From: Amorphochlora amoebiformis
Taxonomy: Eukaryota > Cercozoa > Chlorarachniophyceae
Reading direction: 5' to 3'
Length of the DNA stretch: 64,000 nt
Assembly: GCA_054601695.1 (NCBI GenBank)
Contig: BAAHQB010000473.1
Location: 1-64,000 of the forward strand
Part shown: positions 1-13,771 of the stretch, piece by piece
Position numbering within the stretch: the first letter of the stretch is position 1
Layout: each line of letters begins with the position of its first letter
Made by a program: the position numbers and the translations under genes
The notes under the pieces: generated by a model
The model's input: only the letters and a program-made list of their open reading frames with translations
Databases searched by the model: none
What the model was told of the DNA's origin: nothing

Positions 1-1130
1 TCCTAACCCTAACCCTAACCCTAACCCTAACCCTAACCCTAACCCTAACCCTAACCCTAACCCTAACCCTAACCCTAACCCTAACCCTAACCCTAACCCT
101 AACCCGACACCCTAACCCTAACCCGACACCCTAACCCGACACCCTAACCCTAACCCGACACCCTAACCCGACACCCTAACCCGACACCCTAACCCGACAC
201 CCTAACCCCACACCCTAACCCGACACCCTAACCCGACACCCTAACCCGACACCCTAACCCTAACCCGACACCCTAACCCTAACCCGACACCCTAACCCGA
301 CACCCTACCCCTAACCCGACACCCTAACCCGACACCCTAACCCTAACCCTAACCCTAACCCTAACCCTAACCCTAACCCTAACCCTAACCCGACACCCGA
401 CACCCTAACCCGACACCCTAACCCTAACCCTAACCCTACACCCTAACCCGACACCCTAACCCGACACCCTAACCCTAACCCTTACCCGACACCCTAACCC
501 GACACCCTAACCCGACACCCTAACCCGACACCCTAACCCGACACCCTAACCCGACACCCTAACCCGACACCCTAACCCGACACCCTAACCCTAACCCGAC
601 ACCCTAACCCGACACCCTAACCCGACACCCTAACCCTAACCCGACACCCTAACCCGACACCCTAACCCGACACCCTAACCCGACACCCTAACCCGACACC
701 CTAACCCGACACCCTAACCCTAACCCGACACCCTAACCCTAACCCGACACCCTAACCCTAACCCGACACCCTAACCCTAACCCGACACCCTAAACCTAAC
801 CCTAACCCGACACCCTAACCCTAACCCGACACCCTAACCCGACACCCTAACCCTAACCCGACACCCTAACCCTAACCCGACACCCTAACCCTAACCCGAC
901 ACCCTAACCCTAACCCGACACCCTAACCCTAACCCTAACCCGACACCCTAACCCTAACCCGACACCCTAACCCTAACCCTAACCCGACACCCTAACCCTA
1001 ACCCTAACCCGACACCCTAACCCTAACCCTAACCCGACACCCTAACCCTAACCCGACACCCTAACCCTAACCCGACACCCTAACCCTAACCCGACACCCT
1101 AACCCTAACCCGACACCCTAACCCGACACC
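1..1130. repeat. Telomere: CCCTAA array with CCCGACA variant repeats
   Basis: This is the chromosome end. Bases 1 to about 104 are pure CCCTAA hexamers (TTAGGG on the other strand). From about 105 inward the hexamers are mixed with a 7-base variant, CCCGACA, giving compound units such as CCCTAACCCGACA in irregular alternation. The C-rich strand reading rightward from base 1 places the terminus at the left. Variant repeats next to a terminal hexamer tract are the usual structure of a telomere-proximal variant zone. Short ORFs across it are repeat artefacts. Confidence 0.97.
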
Positions 1131-1605
1131 CTAACCCGACACCCTAACACCTGACGCCCTAACCCGACACCCGACACCCGACACCCGACACCCGACACGC
1201 TAACTCGACACCCTAGCCCGACACCCGACACCCTAATCCGACACGCGACATCCTAACCCTAATCCTAACCGACACCCGACACCCGACACCCGACACCCGA
1301 CACCCACACTCGACACCCGACACCCGACACCCGACACCCGACACCCGACACCCGACACGCTAACTCGACACCCTAGCCGGACACCCGACACCCTAATCCG
1401 ACACGCGACATCCTAACCCTAATCCTTACCGACACCCTCACCCGACACCCTCACCCGACACCCGACACCCGACACCCGACACCCGACACCCGACACCCGA
1501 CACCCGACACCCGACACCCGACGCCCGACACCCGACACCCGACACCCGACACCCGACACCCGACGCCCGACACCCGACACCCGACACCCGACACCCGACA
1601 CCCAG
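1131..1605. repeat. Proximal 7-mer variant array (CCCGACA)n
   Basis: The CCCTAA hexamer almost disappears and the array becomes nearly pure CCCGACA, with single-base variants (GACGCCC, CACACTC). A distinctive non-repetitive stretch with TAACTCGACACCCTAG near 1201 recurs 160 bp further on near 1361, so a segment of the array was itself duplicated. The array stops abruptly near 1605, where TA microsatellites begin. Confidence 0.9.
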
Positions 1606-3470
<1,865 letters not shown>

Positions 3471-3500
3471 CTCAAATGATATTTTCCGGTGTCTATCCGG

Positions 3501-3671
3501 ATATGCATGCTAGTTTGGACATGAATATGCATGCTAGTTTGGACATGAATATGCATGATAGTTTGGACATGAATATGCATGATAGTTTGGACATGAATAT
3601 GCATGATAGTTTGGACATGAATATGCATGATAGTTTGGACATTAATATGCATGATAGTTTGGACATGAATA
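3501..3671. repeat. 24-bp minisatellite, about 7 copies
   Basis: Tandem units with the core TAGTTTGGACATGAATATGC repeat every 24 bases. Because 24 is a multiple of 3, the array is open in frame on both strands (Ser-Leu-Asp-Met-Asn-Met-His-Asp on plus; Met-His-Ile-His-Val-Gln-Thr on minus). That openness is not evidence of coding. Early copies carry GCTAG and later copies GATAG, so the array has homogenised in blocks. Confidence 0.95.
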
Positions 3672-3681
3672 AGATTGTGCA

Positions 3682-3912
3682 GAGGTGTGTTTGGGTTTTA
3701 TAGAGGATTGTTACCTTGTACCCTAAGCGTGTATGGGTCCTATGGCGGATTTCAGCATTGCAGCGTTGTTAGTAGCTTATACCCTAAGCGTCTTTGGGTC
3801 CTATGGAGGATTGCAACGTCGTGAGTAGCTTGTTGTATCCTAAGCGTGTTTGGGTCCTATGGCGGATTGCAGCGTTGTGAGTAGCTTGTACTCTGAGCGT
3901 ATTCGGCCTTCA
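3682..3912. repeat. Degenerate repeat of about 60-70 bp, 3-4 copies
   Basis: The phrases CCTAAGCGTGTTTGGGTCC and GCGGATTGCAGCG recur three times with spacing of about 60-70 bases and point differences. No gene is seen. TA microsatellite follows to about 4125. Confidence 0.85.
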
Positions 3913-3948
3913 TTCATGGATGTATACTTATCAAATTACGTATTTATG

Positions 3949-3990
<42 letters not shown>

Positions 3991-4024
3991 TATATGTGTG
4001 TGTGTGTGTATGTATGTGTATATA

Positions 4025-4112
<88 letters not shown>

Positions 4113-4167
4113 GTGCATGCACATAAAGAGTTGGATGAATATGATACATGTATGTAGCCGTGAGCAA

Positions 4168-4345
4168 TCGAGGAGAGTTGTTAGTATGTGTTTAGAAATA
4201 TATGCCATGTCGATTGTTCGTTGGACTCGAGGAGAGTTGTTAGTATGTGTTTAGAAATATATGTCATGTCGATTGTTCGTTGGACTCGAGGAGAGTTGGT
4301 AGTATGTGTTTAGAAATATATGTCATGTCGATTGTCCGTTGGACT
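4168..4345. repeat. 59-bp tandem repeat, 3 copies
   Basis: Three near-identical copies begin with TCGAGGAGAGTTG near 4168, 4227 and 4286. Each contains ATGTCGATTGTTCGTTGGAC. A related GTCGATTGTTTGTTG phrase recurs at about 4481, suggesting older spread of the unit. Confidence 0.9.
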
Positions 4346-4437
4346 CCAGCGCTATCTAGATGTGATCTCTAGCTTGTCTTCCAGCGTATTAAACATACTA
4401 TTCATATCTCTCTCTCTCTCTCTCCCTCTGTGTTTAA

Positions 4438-5238
4438 CTAAGTTAGACGGGCACATACAATACAAGGTATGATTATTGATGTCGATTGTTTGTTGAATTC
4501 CAGAGTAATCTGTAGGCGATCTCTATTTTGTCTTCCGACAAATACCTGATAAATATCCACGCCATGATGTATGTTGACGTGTATGCACGGCATGATGTAT
4601 GTTGACGTGTATGCACGGCATGATGTATGTTGACGTGTATGCACGGCATGATGTATGTTGACGTGTATCCACGGCATGATGTATGTTGACGTGTATGCAC
4701 GGCATGATGTATGTTGACGTGTATCCGCGGCATGATGCATGTTGACGTGTATCCGCGGCATGATGCATGTTGACGTGTATCCACGGCATGACGTATGTTG
4801 ACATGTATGCACGGCATGATGTATTTTGACGTGTATGCACGGCATGATGCATGTTGACGTGTATCCACGGCATGATGCATGTTGACGTGTAGAATTCGGA
4901 TGATAGTGGGTTTGAGAGGGAGCAAGGGGGGGAGGGAGGGGGGATGAGTGAGACAGACAGAGGACCTGCGTGAGACTGGAAACAGATACAAAATCCGGGT
5001 GGCATCTGGCACAAAGAAGGGAATGGAACGTGCGTGAGTGGCCACGTGTGTGATGCGAGGTGAGATTAGGCTGGGTTAGGAGAGGTCGTGTTGGGATGAT
5101 GTGTGGGGTGGGGTGGGGGATGTTGATGTTTTTGCGGAGAGGTTGTGTTTGTCCGATTCGGATTCTCACAGGGCATCCGTAAGCGCGGCAGAGTGTATTG
5201 CATCCATCCACTCGTTTATTTTTGTGGTGGGATTGCAT
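4438..5238 (-). CDS. Unverified 266-aa ORF running into the 28-bp minisatellite
   Basis: An ATG on the minus strand at 5236-5238 opens 801 bases. The first 110 or so codons lie in complex, moderately GC-rich sequence and read as a plausible but unrecognised protein (NTLCRAYGCPVRIRIG, then Pro/Ser/His-rich). The rest is the 28-bp array translated as a His/Thr/Ile/Cys-rich 28-residue repeat. The array is open in all three minus frames, so only the N-terminal part argues for coding. No domain is recognised, no splice sites are needed, and chance openness is quite possible. Confidence 0.25.
   Translation of the reverse strand: MQSHHKNKRVDGCNTLCRAYGCPVRIRIGQTQPLRKNINIPHPTPHIIPTRPLLTQPNLTSHHTRGHSRTFHSLLCARCHPDFVSVSSLTQVLCLSHSSPLPPPLAPSQTHYHPNSTRQHASCRGYTSTCIMPCIHVKIHHAVHTCQHTSCRGYTSTCIMPRIHVNMHHAADTRQHTSCRAYTSTYIMPWIHVNIHHAVHTRQHTSCRAYTSTYIMPCIHVNIHHGVDIYQVFVGRQNRDRLQITLEFNKQSTSIIIPCIVCARLT
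4559..4890. repeat. 28-bp minisatellite, about 12 copies
   Basis: Tandem units with the core GCATGATGTATGTTGACG and a total period of 28 bases. Variants at two positions (TGCACGG/TCCACGG/TCCGCGG; GTATG/GCATG) let copies be told apart. Since 28 is not a multiple of 3, every frame cycles through all three registers, and all three stay open on the minus strand. Confidence 0.95.
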
Positions 5239-5360
5239 TTGGAATCGCTGTCTCCCTTGTCACACTTAGTGACCCATTAGTATCATTGTCGTCTCCTTTG
5301 TCACACTAAGTGACGTACTTGTAATTGTCTGCTGGTGTGACATAATTTGAGAGACGAGAT

Positions 5361-5705
5361 TTAGGTGTGCGGAGTCCAGACAGAATGAGGGGGGGGAGTG
5401 CGTTCATTGCAAAGTTGCGTTGGCAAGTGAGTGTGTGCGTGCGTACTGGTTGGAAAAGCTAACATCGTAAAACCCCATCCCAACACTGCAAGAGAAGCAC
5501 ACAAAACTAGATTCAACCTTGCATCCTCACCACCACGTATTTCAACACATGCTTGCTTCCCACGAATGCTTCGCTTGCTTCGCACGAATGCTTGCTTCCC
5601 ACGAATGCTTCGCATGAATGCTTGCTTCCCACGAATGGCTGTTTCGGATCTAATAAATACCTCAGACAAAAAGCCAGAGTTTAACTCATATAAACGGGTA
5701 ACCAT
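5361..5705 (-). CDS. Unverified 114-aa ORF with RGKQAF repeats
   Basis: The minus-strand ATG at 5703-5705 opens 345 bases. Residues about 25-55 are an internal repeat (SIRGKQAF followed by VRS or MRS) made by a minisatellite of about 21 bp. A hydrophobic stretch follows (LVLCASLAVLGWGFTMLAF) that could span a membrane, and the tail is His/Thr/Pro-rich. The plus strand is also open here (5431-5712, Cys-Phe-Pro-Arg-Met-Leu repeats), so the coding strand, if any, is uncertain. Not a recognised family. Confidence 0.25.
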   Translation of the reverse strand: MVTRLYELNSGFLSEVFIRSETAIRGKQAFMRSIRGKQAFVRSKRSIRGKQACVEIRGGEDARLNLVLCASLAVLGWGFTMLAFPTSTHAHTHLPTQLCNERTPPPHSVWTPHT

Positions 5706-5850
5706 GTTTTAAATTCACCATCAAATGCTTCACATGAATGATTTCTTTCCACGAATGCTTCCCAAGAATGATTCCACACATACTTCCCGTATGCTTCCAC
5801 GCATGCATCAACGCATGCTTCAACGCATACTAGTGACACCCATGCCTGCG
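5520..5850. repeat. Degenerate minisatellite, core GCTTCCCACGAATGC
   Basis: The phrase CTTGCTTCCCACGAATGCTT and shortened forms recur irregularly about ten times to 5840, with an interruption at 5650-5720. It overlaps the uncertain ORFs on both strands. Confidence 0.85.
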
Positions 5851-5869
5851 ACTCACTCCATCATACCGC

Positions 5870-6440
5870 ACAAAATAACCAACTACAAACAAACTTCTTT
5901 ACCGCAAACAAACACACTCCTTTCCCATAAATAAACAAACTATACCTTTACCACAAACAAACACACTCCTTTACCATAAGCAAACACACTCCTTTACCAC
6001 AAACAAACACACTATACCTTTACCACAAACAAACAAACACACTCCTTTACCACAAACAAACACACTCCTTTACCACAAACAAACACACTATACCTTTACC
6101 ACAAACAAAGACACACACACTATACCTTTACCACAAATAAACACACTATACCTTTACCACAAACAAACACACTATACCTTTACCACAAACAAACAACCAA
6201 CACCTTTTCCACAAACAAACACACTATACCTTTACTACAAACAAACACACTATACCTTTACCACAAACAACAAAAACACTATACCTTTACCACAAACAAA
6301 CACACACACACTATACCTTTACCACAAACAAAGACACACACACTGTACCTTTACCACAAACAAAGACACTAAACACACTATACCTTTACCACAAACAAAC
6401 ACACACACTAAACACACTATACCTTTACCACAAACAAACC
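5870..6440. repeat. Minisatellite of about 26 bp, core ACACTATACCTTTACCACAAA
   Basis: About twenty irregular copies of a unit built from CTATACCTTTACCACAAAC plus AAACACAC or CTCC variants. Spacing varies between about 23 and 34 bases because (CA)n and AAAC blocks expand inside it. The variable spacing and lack of unique spacers exclude a CRISPR array. No gene is seen. Confidence 0.95.
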
Positions 6441-6469
6441 GTGTGTGTGGTGTGCGTGTGCTGCGTGAA

Positions 6470-7265
<796 letters not shown>

Positions 7266-7652
7266 TATATTTATATTTGGGTGTTTGTGTGTGCATTCAT
7301 TCGTTCGTCCTTGGTCGAATAGTTTTGGCATCACAGATCTAGGCGGAAACTTTCGCGGGTTATTTTTATTATGTCGGCAATTAATTAGAGACCGAATGGT
7401 AGAATAAGCTGTCGCTGATTACTATGTTACGCTTACTAGTACTTACTTACTTGCTGTACATGTGAACTGTGCAGTGCGTCTGGTGCGTATCGAATTCGCC
7501 AGTACCAATTCGTCTGGTGCGTATCGAATTCGCTAGTACCAAGTAAATGTTACCTATTAAGTGCATTATTAACAGTTGAACTTTCGTTTTCATGTCACGT
7601 AAGTTGGTATGGTGCCATAATGGTGGCATATATACTTTGTTATATGCGTATT
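7266..7652. other. Complex AT-rich island with a 33-bp duplication, no gene seen
   Basis: Non-repetitive sequence apart from a direct duplication of about 33 bases (GTCTGGTGCGTATCGAATTC near 7477 and again near 7510). Short open frames exist on both strands, but none has convincing splice sites or protein character. Confidence 0.6.
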
Positions 7653-7781
7653 TCATACGCATGTATTCGTGCATTGCAGATTGTACAAGGTCTGTGTGAC
7701 CATTGTTTTATTGCCACCAGCCCCTAAAGTCCCGCCCTGTGGGCCATGGACAGACAGTTTTCTCTCCATATTTTGACTCAT
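7653..7781 (-). CDS. Possible 42-aa small ORF
   Basis: A minus-strand ATG at 7779-7781 opens 42 codons to a TGA. The product is Gly/Thr/Asn-rich (GPQGGTLGAGGNKTMVTQT in the middle). The sequence is not repetitive and is locally more GC-rich than its flanks. No family is recognised and an ORF of this length is common by chance. Confidence 0.15.
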   Translation of the reverse strand: MSQNMERKLSVHGPQGGTLGAGGNKTMVTQTLYNLQCTNTCV

Positions 7782-8883
7782 GACCGAAAACAATGCATAT
7801 TGATTGAATACTCTACACTACTTGCACGTACTATGACGATACGTATATAAGTGTTGTTATGGTTTCAACATAACGGTCGTATACGTATATGTATATTGGT
7901 ACACAGTTCGCAAGTAATATAATCTAACTCGTACGCATGTATGCGCATGCACATGCACGTATACGTACAGACATATACGTACAGACATATACGTACAGAC
8001 ATATACGTACAGACATATACATACAGCCGTACGCATGCGAATGCACATGCACGTATACGTACAGATATATACGTACAGCCGAACGTACGCTGTTACGTAT
8101 ATTTTAGTTAGGGCACTTAGTCATAATATCCTAATACTAGTAATAGTGTAGTACTTATACGTACACGTAGTACTTTACAATTAATGTATTAGTACAGTAT
8201 TAATTTGCAACTGTGCGTACGTACGTATACGCTTATACGAATGCATGAAATGTGTACGTGTATGTATGTTTAGCCTCATACACAATTGTATTGCGGGAAG
8301 GTCGGAGTATCCGTAATACTACTTATAGCGAATAATAGCCTAATGATAATATGCGGAAGAGAACGTTAGTTGACGTTGAAATTGCGCAGAGCGCGTAAGC
8401 TAATTACATTACAACAGTTGTGATCTAGGTGATTGCGATTGTACCTTACCACAACTCTAAATTAGATATCTAGATCTATCTATTATATTATAATAATAAT
8501 ACTAAAGTTTAGAATGTAGGCGTAAATTCTGTGTAATCACAAATGGTCCCGACACCCTAACCCCAACCCTAACCCTAACTAGCCTACTAACCCTAACCCT
8601 AAGTCTGCCGATTGTCACTAGCTAGACTAGTATAAGGCTGAAAATCAAAAAAACATTGTCTAGACTCTAGAGACTAGTAGATTGTGGACACACCCTAGAC
8701 ACCAGCTGAGCCAAGTTCGGATTTTCCAGAGTCTAGAGTGACTTGGAGGATTGTACACTCAAAATAATTACAAATTAATTCGGGACATTGAGGACAAATA
8801 CTAGATGCTTGTGTGTACGCTAGCTCTAGTCTAGCTAGTACTAGTAGTTAGACTAGCCTCGATATTATCATGTCTACTGTATA
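7782..8883. other. Gene-poor island: ACGTACAGACATAT repeats, telomere-like patch, CTAG-rich DNA
   Basis: At about 7966-8025 a 14-bp unit, ACGTACAGACATAT, repeats four to five times. Degenerate ACGTAC/ATGCAT-rich sequence surrounds it. At 8548-8608 there is a short interstitial telomeric patch (CCCTAACCCCAACCCTAACC and a second piece). From about 8610 to 8880 the sequence is unusually rich in CTAG and TCTAGA. No coding frame was found. Confidence 0.7.
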
Positions 8884-9009
8884 TTAATTGTACATATCGA
8901 TCTCGAACTCCTTCAGTCTGTAGTCTTTGCCCCATTTCTTCTCGCACTCGAGTCGAACTTTCTCGGCGTTGGCAGTCAGCATCAATCCGTCTTTTTCACA
9001 ACTCGTCTC
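8884..9009 (-). CDS. C-terminal exon of an unknown gene (41 codons plus stop)
   Basis: On the minus strand an acceptor (GTTTGATTAG) at 9010-9011 is followed by 41 open codons ending in TAA at 8884-8886. The peptide begins [18 protein letters not shown], continues [15 protein letters not shown] and ends EFEIDMYN. It is charged, has two Cys, and uses varied codons quite unlike the TA-rich surroundings, which is strong evidence for real coding sequence. The exon starts in phase 0. The family is not recognised. A phase-compatible candidate for the preceding exon lies at 10004-10055 across a TA-rich intron of about 1 kb. Confident as an exon; the rest of the gene is unresolved. Confidence 0.6.
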   Translation of the reverse strand, partial: ETSCEKDGLMLTANAEKVRLECEKKWGKDYRLKEFEIDMYN

Positions 9010-10003
<994 letters not shown>

Positions 10004-10055
10004 ATTTGTTCGTTGATTTGTTGGGAGAAAGCGAAGAATGGAGTCGTCGCAGATT
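10004..10055 (-). CDS. Candidate internal exon upstream of the 8884-9009 exon
   Basis: On the minus strand AATAG at 10056-10060 can serve as acceptor and GTGATA at 9998-10003 as donor. The 52 bases between encode one trailing base plus 17 codons, [17 protein letters not shown], ending in phase 0, which matches the phase-0 start of the terminal exon. Another coding-like stretch further upstream on the same strand (around 10100-10140, [12 protein letters not shown] before a GTACAT donor) may belong to the gene, but its phase does not join simply. The assignment is inference from phase and composition. Confidence 0.35.
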
Positions 10056-10139
10056 CTATTACATACATACATACATATAGATTCCAAGTTACATGTACGT
10101 ACATATCAAACAAAAACTTATCTTTCTCTCGAAATATCT

Positions 10140-10158
10140 TAAGTATATATATATATGC

Positions 10159-10210
<52 letters not shown>

Positions 10211-10251
10211 TGTATGTATGCACACAACTACATTACACACACTCATATATC

Positions 10252-10290
<39 letters not shown>

Positions 10291-10300
10291 AAGTATGTGG

Positions 10301-10331
<31 letters not shown>

Positions 10332-10336
10332 AATTG

Positions 10337-10372
<36 letters not shown>

Positions 10373-10375
10373 CTG
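10140..10375. repeat. TA / TACA microsatellites
   Basis: (TA)n with CATACATA interruptions and a short CACACA stretch. No gene. Confidence 0.9.
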
Positions 10376-10748
10376 TTAGGTGTATTAGGATACATGAAAT
10401 GACACAAAGGGTAGCATATACAGTTTTCCACACAGTAACAAAGTTTATTAATGTATTCAAGATATATTAGGATACATATAGCACACAAAGCTCACCAGGT
10501 TATGAAAGCATTGAACCTCTTTTTTTTAGGTTGCATGCAATAAGCTAACAGATGCATGCAATAAGGTTACAGACTTGGAATGTATTGAACCTGTATTTAG
10601 GATGCATGCAATGGCGCTGAATTTTGTTGCCGTCAGGGTGGGGCTTCTGCGCACGTGCATGGCATTCTACGATACGGGTGGTATTTAGCTTACCTTACCG
10701 TTGGATGTTCTGTCAGTTGGATAGCTTAACTTTCAACTCGTACTTCCA
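10376..10748. other. Complex sequence with short dispersed repeats, no gene seen
   Basis: The phrases ATTAGGATACAT, ATTGAACCTGTATTTAGG and GATGCATGCAATA each recur two or three times between 10380 and 10610. No splice-bounded coding frame was found on either strand. Confidence 0.55.
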
Positions 10749-11340
10749 TTTGGGGATAAGATAGGATAGGATAGGAAAGGATAGGGGCGTCGTAGGGTTC
10801 GGGGTAGGGTTTGGCTATTGACTTGGGGATAGGATAGGATAGGATAGGATAGGGCGTCGTAGGGTTCGGGGTAGGGTTTGGCTATTAATCACTTGGGGAT
10901 AGGATAGGATAGGAAAGGATAGGGCGTCGTAGGGTTCGGGGTAGGGTTTGGCTATTGACTTGGGGATAGGATAGGATAGGATAGGATAGGATAGGGCGTT
11001 GTAGGGTTCGGGTTAGGGTTTGGTTTAATGACTTGGGGATAGGGCGTTGTAGGGTTTGGGGTAGGGTTCGGGGTAGGGTTCGGGGTAGGGTTCGGGGTAG
11101 GGTTTAGGGTAGGGTTCTGGGGAGAGTTTGGGGTAGGGTTCGGGGTAGGGTTTGGGGTAGGGTTCGGGGTTGGGTTTGGGGTAGGGTTTGGGGTAGGGTT
11201 CGGGGTAGGGTTTGGGGTAGGGTTCAGGGGGTTTGGGGTAGGGTTCGGGGGAGAGTTTGGGGTAGGGTTCGGGGTAGGGTTTGGGGTAGGGTTTGGAGTA
11301 GGGTTCGGGGTAGCGTTTGGGATAAGAGGTTAATGAGTTG
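10749..11340. repeat. G-rich telomere-like arrays: GGATA runs and TAGGGTTYGGGG repeats
   Basis: A composite unit of about 85 bp (CTTGGGGATAGGATAGGATA followed by GGGCGTCGTAGGGTTCGGGG and a TTTGGCTATT tail) repeats about four times to 11040. It then gives way to about 300 bases of alternating TAGGGTTCGGGG and TAGGGTTTGGGG. The G-rich strand is on plus, opposite to the terminal telomere. Runs of three to four G at short intervals could form G-quadruplexes. No gene. Confidence 0.93.
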
Positions 11341-11705
11341 GGAATATGGGTTTGAATAAGATTGGGGATAGGGCGTTTTTGTAGGGTTCGGGGTAGGGTA
11401 GGTTTTGGAAAGACGGTTTGACTTGGGGGTAGGGTAGGGCGTTGTAGGGTTCCGGGTAGGGTTTGGAATAGCGTTTAATGGCTTGGGGTTAGGGTTTGGG
11501 ATAAACGCTTAATTGCTTGCTATGGGTTGGGATAAGGGCCTGGGATAAGGGTTGATAGAGGGGGTTGGGATAGGGATAGGGATAGGGACAGGGATAAGGA
11601 TAGGGATAGGGATAGGGATAGGGTTAGGGATAGGGATAGGGTTAGGGATAGGGATAGGGATAGGGGATAGGATAGGGGTTGAAAGGGGGTTGGAATAGGG
11701 GTTAG
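11341..11705. repeat. Degenerate G-rich repeats ending in a GGGATA array
   Basis: TAGGGTT-type units decay between 11341 and 11520. A (GGGATA)n hexamer array with occasional GGGTTA then occupies about 11566-11680. The minus frames read only as Pro-Ile-Pro strings. Confidence 0.9.
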
Positions 11706-12084
11706 TTATCATGGTAAGTTGGTGTATTGGTTGGGGTGTTTGGGTATGATGGTGTGTTTGGTGTTGGGTATGATGGTGTATTTGTGTTTGCTTTGTCTTG
11801 GTGTGTGTGTGTGTTGGCCTTTGGTTGATTACCCTGGAAGCTCATGGTCTGATAGTGATTTATCACCATTTCGTTGTTTGGGGAATAATATACTCCCCTT
11901 ACGATCTTGCCGGGGTACCTTTTTGTATCATGATGTATGTGTACACACATGGGGGATAATATACTACTACCCTTACTCTTGCAGGGTACCTTTTTGTATC
12001 ATGATGTATGTGGACACACGTGAGGAATAATATACTACTACCCTTACGATCTTGCCGGCTACCTTTTGTATCATCATGCCATCG
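11706..12084. repeat. Repeat of about 75-80 bp, 3 copies, with preceding GT-rich sequence
   Basis: From about 11880 three copies share AATAATATACTACTACCC, a GGTACCTTTTTGTATCATGA phrase and GTATGTGTACACAC. The first 170 bases are GT-rich low-complexity sequence with GGTATGATGGTGT repeats. No gene. Confidence 0.85.
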
Positions 12085-12578
12085 CACACACACGTACACA
12101 TATATACAAGCATGGATAAGACCATATATACACATGTTTATATATATATATATACATATATAATGTAGATGTTTCCATGTATGTAATATATATGTTATGC
12201 ATAGAATATGTGTTTAAACATGATTAGTGTACCTTTCCCCAACCCAGTCATTGCATTCGTGGGTTCCTAAATGGTATATTACACACAAACCGTTCATCAA
12301 CTCAACTCGCACAAAACAGAAATCATGATACGCACTTAGGTCACACACACAAACCGATCATCAACTCAACTCGCACATCACAGAAACCGTGATATACACT
12401 TAGGAGACACACACACAGAAACCGTGATGTTCTCTTGCTGTCACACACGTAACTTGACATTTTGGCAACTCACATGCTAAATACACTTGCTACATACGTC
12501 TACATGTTTGTTAAACAAACATCGACACACCTCTACTCACCTTAACCAACATATATTTACGTAAGGATATTATACATT

Positions 12579-12663
<85 letters not shown>

Positions 12664-12693
12664 TCAAATATCATTTATATGTGTGCATAAATG

Positions 12694-12780
<87 letters not shown>

Positions 12781-12784
12781 AACC
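12085..12784. repeat. TA microsatellites and a 62-bp duplication
   Basis: (TA)n blocks at 12135-12160 and 12580-12780 flank a complex region. Within it a unit of about 62 bases (CACACACAAACCGTTCATCA, AACTCGCACA, CACTTAGG) occurs twice plus a partial copy at about 12285-12435. No coding frame seen. Confidence 0.8.
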
Positions 12785-13095
12785 CCTGAGAAGATCCGCA
12801 AGCAAAGAGCTCGTGACGTAGATGTGAGGGCAACTGCATGATATATGATATGATATATAACAAATACATTACTACATTACATTCGGTCTAAGCAACCTAC
12901 ACAGATGTGAGGGCAACTGCATGATATGATATATAACAAATACATTAATACATTACATTAGGCCTAACCAGCCTACACAGACCTCCTCACGTAGATGTGA
13001 GGGTAGGTGCATCATATCACGTATAACATGCATTCATATATTACGTTAGGCCTAACCAACCTACAAAGACCTCCTCACGTACATGTCAGGGCAAA

Positions 13096-13145
<50 letters not shown>

Positions 13146-13235
13146 CATTAAGCACATTTATAGGTATTATGTTAGGGTTAAGCAAGGTACACGACCTCGT
13201 GATGTAAATGTCAGGCAGGGTAACAACATCATATC
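12785..13235. repeat. Degenerate tandem repeat with CACGTAGATGTGAGGG core
   Basis: Four to five diverged copies share GACCTCCTCACGTAGATGTG, GCAACTGCATGATATGATAT, ACAAATACATT and a TTAGGCCTAACCAACCTAC element. One copy is interrupted by a TA run at 13098-13140. No gene. Confidence 0.85.
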
Positions 13236-13291
13236 ATATCTAACAAATACATAACCAACACGCTTTTTTGCATATGTGTATATAAATATAC

Positions 13292-13347
<56 letters not shown>

Positions 13348-13355
13348 TATACACA

Positions 13356-13401
<46 letters not shown>

Positions 13402-13680
13402 AAAATATTTAGTGAAGGGCACGATTGGGGTAGGATAAGTTCGGGTACGGCTTCGGGTTCAGTTTCGGGTTCGGGTTCGGGTTCGGGTTCGGGTTCACAA
13501 GTGTCCTTAGGGTAGACTTTGGGTTTGGGTTCGAGTGTTCGTAGAATAAGATTTAGGATAAGGTTTAGGATGAGGTTTAGGATAAGATTTAGGATAAGAT
13601 TAGGATTAAGTTTAAGGTTAGGGATAAGGTTTAGGATAAGGTTTAGGATATGGTTAGGGATAAATGTTAGACAATTGTAT
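13236..13680. repeat. TA run, (GGGTTC)n and TTTAGGATAAGG telomere-like repeats
   Basis: TA microsatellite covers about 13280-13400. A GGGTTC hexamer array follows at about 13440-13495. Then comes a degenerate array of TTTAGGATAAGG units to about 13670. The last two resemble mutated TTAGGG arrays with G on the plus strand. Confidence 0.88.
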
Positions 13681-13729
13681 TACCCAGAGGCCATTCCAGT
13701 AATAGCAGACGCGAGGGCCAGGCCTTATA

Positions 13730-13771
<42 letters not shown>

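Noticed and set aside
5870-6440. CRISPR-like array of 26-bp repeats
   Set aside because: There are no unique spacers of constant length, units vary by (CA)n expansion, and the genome is eukaryotic.
7266-8883. tRNA or other structured RNA gene in the complex island
   Set aside because: I looked for box A/B-like words and a cloverleaf and found none; palindromic CTAG and ACGTAC words explain the apparent hairpins.
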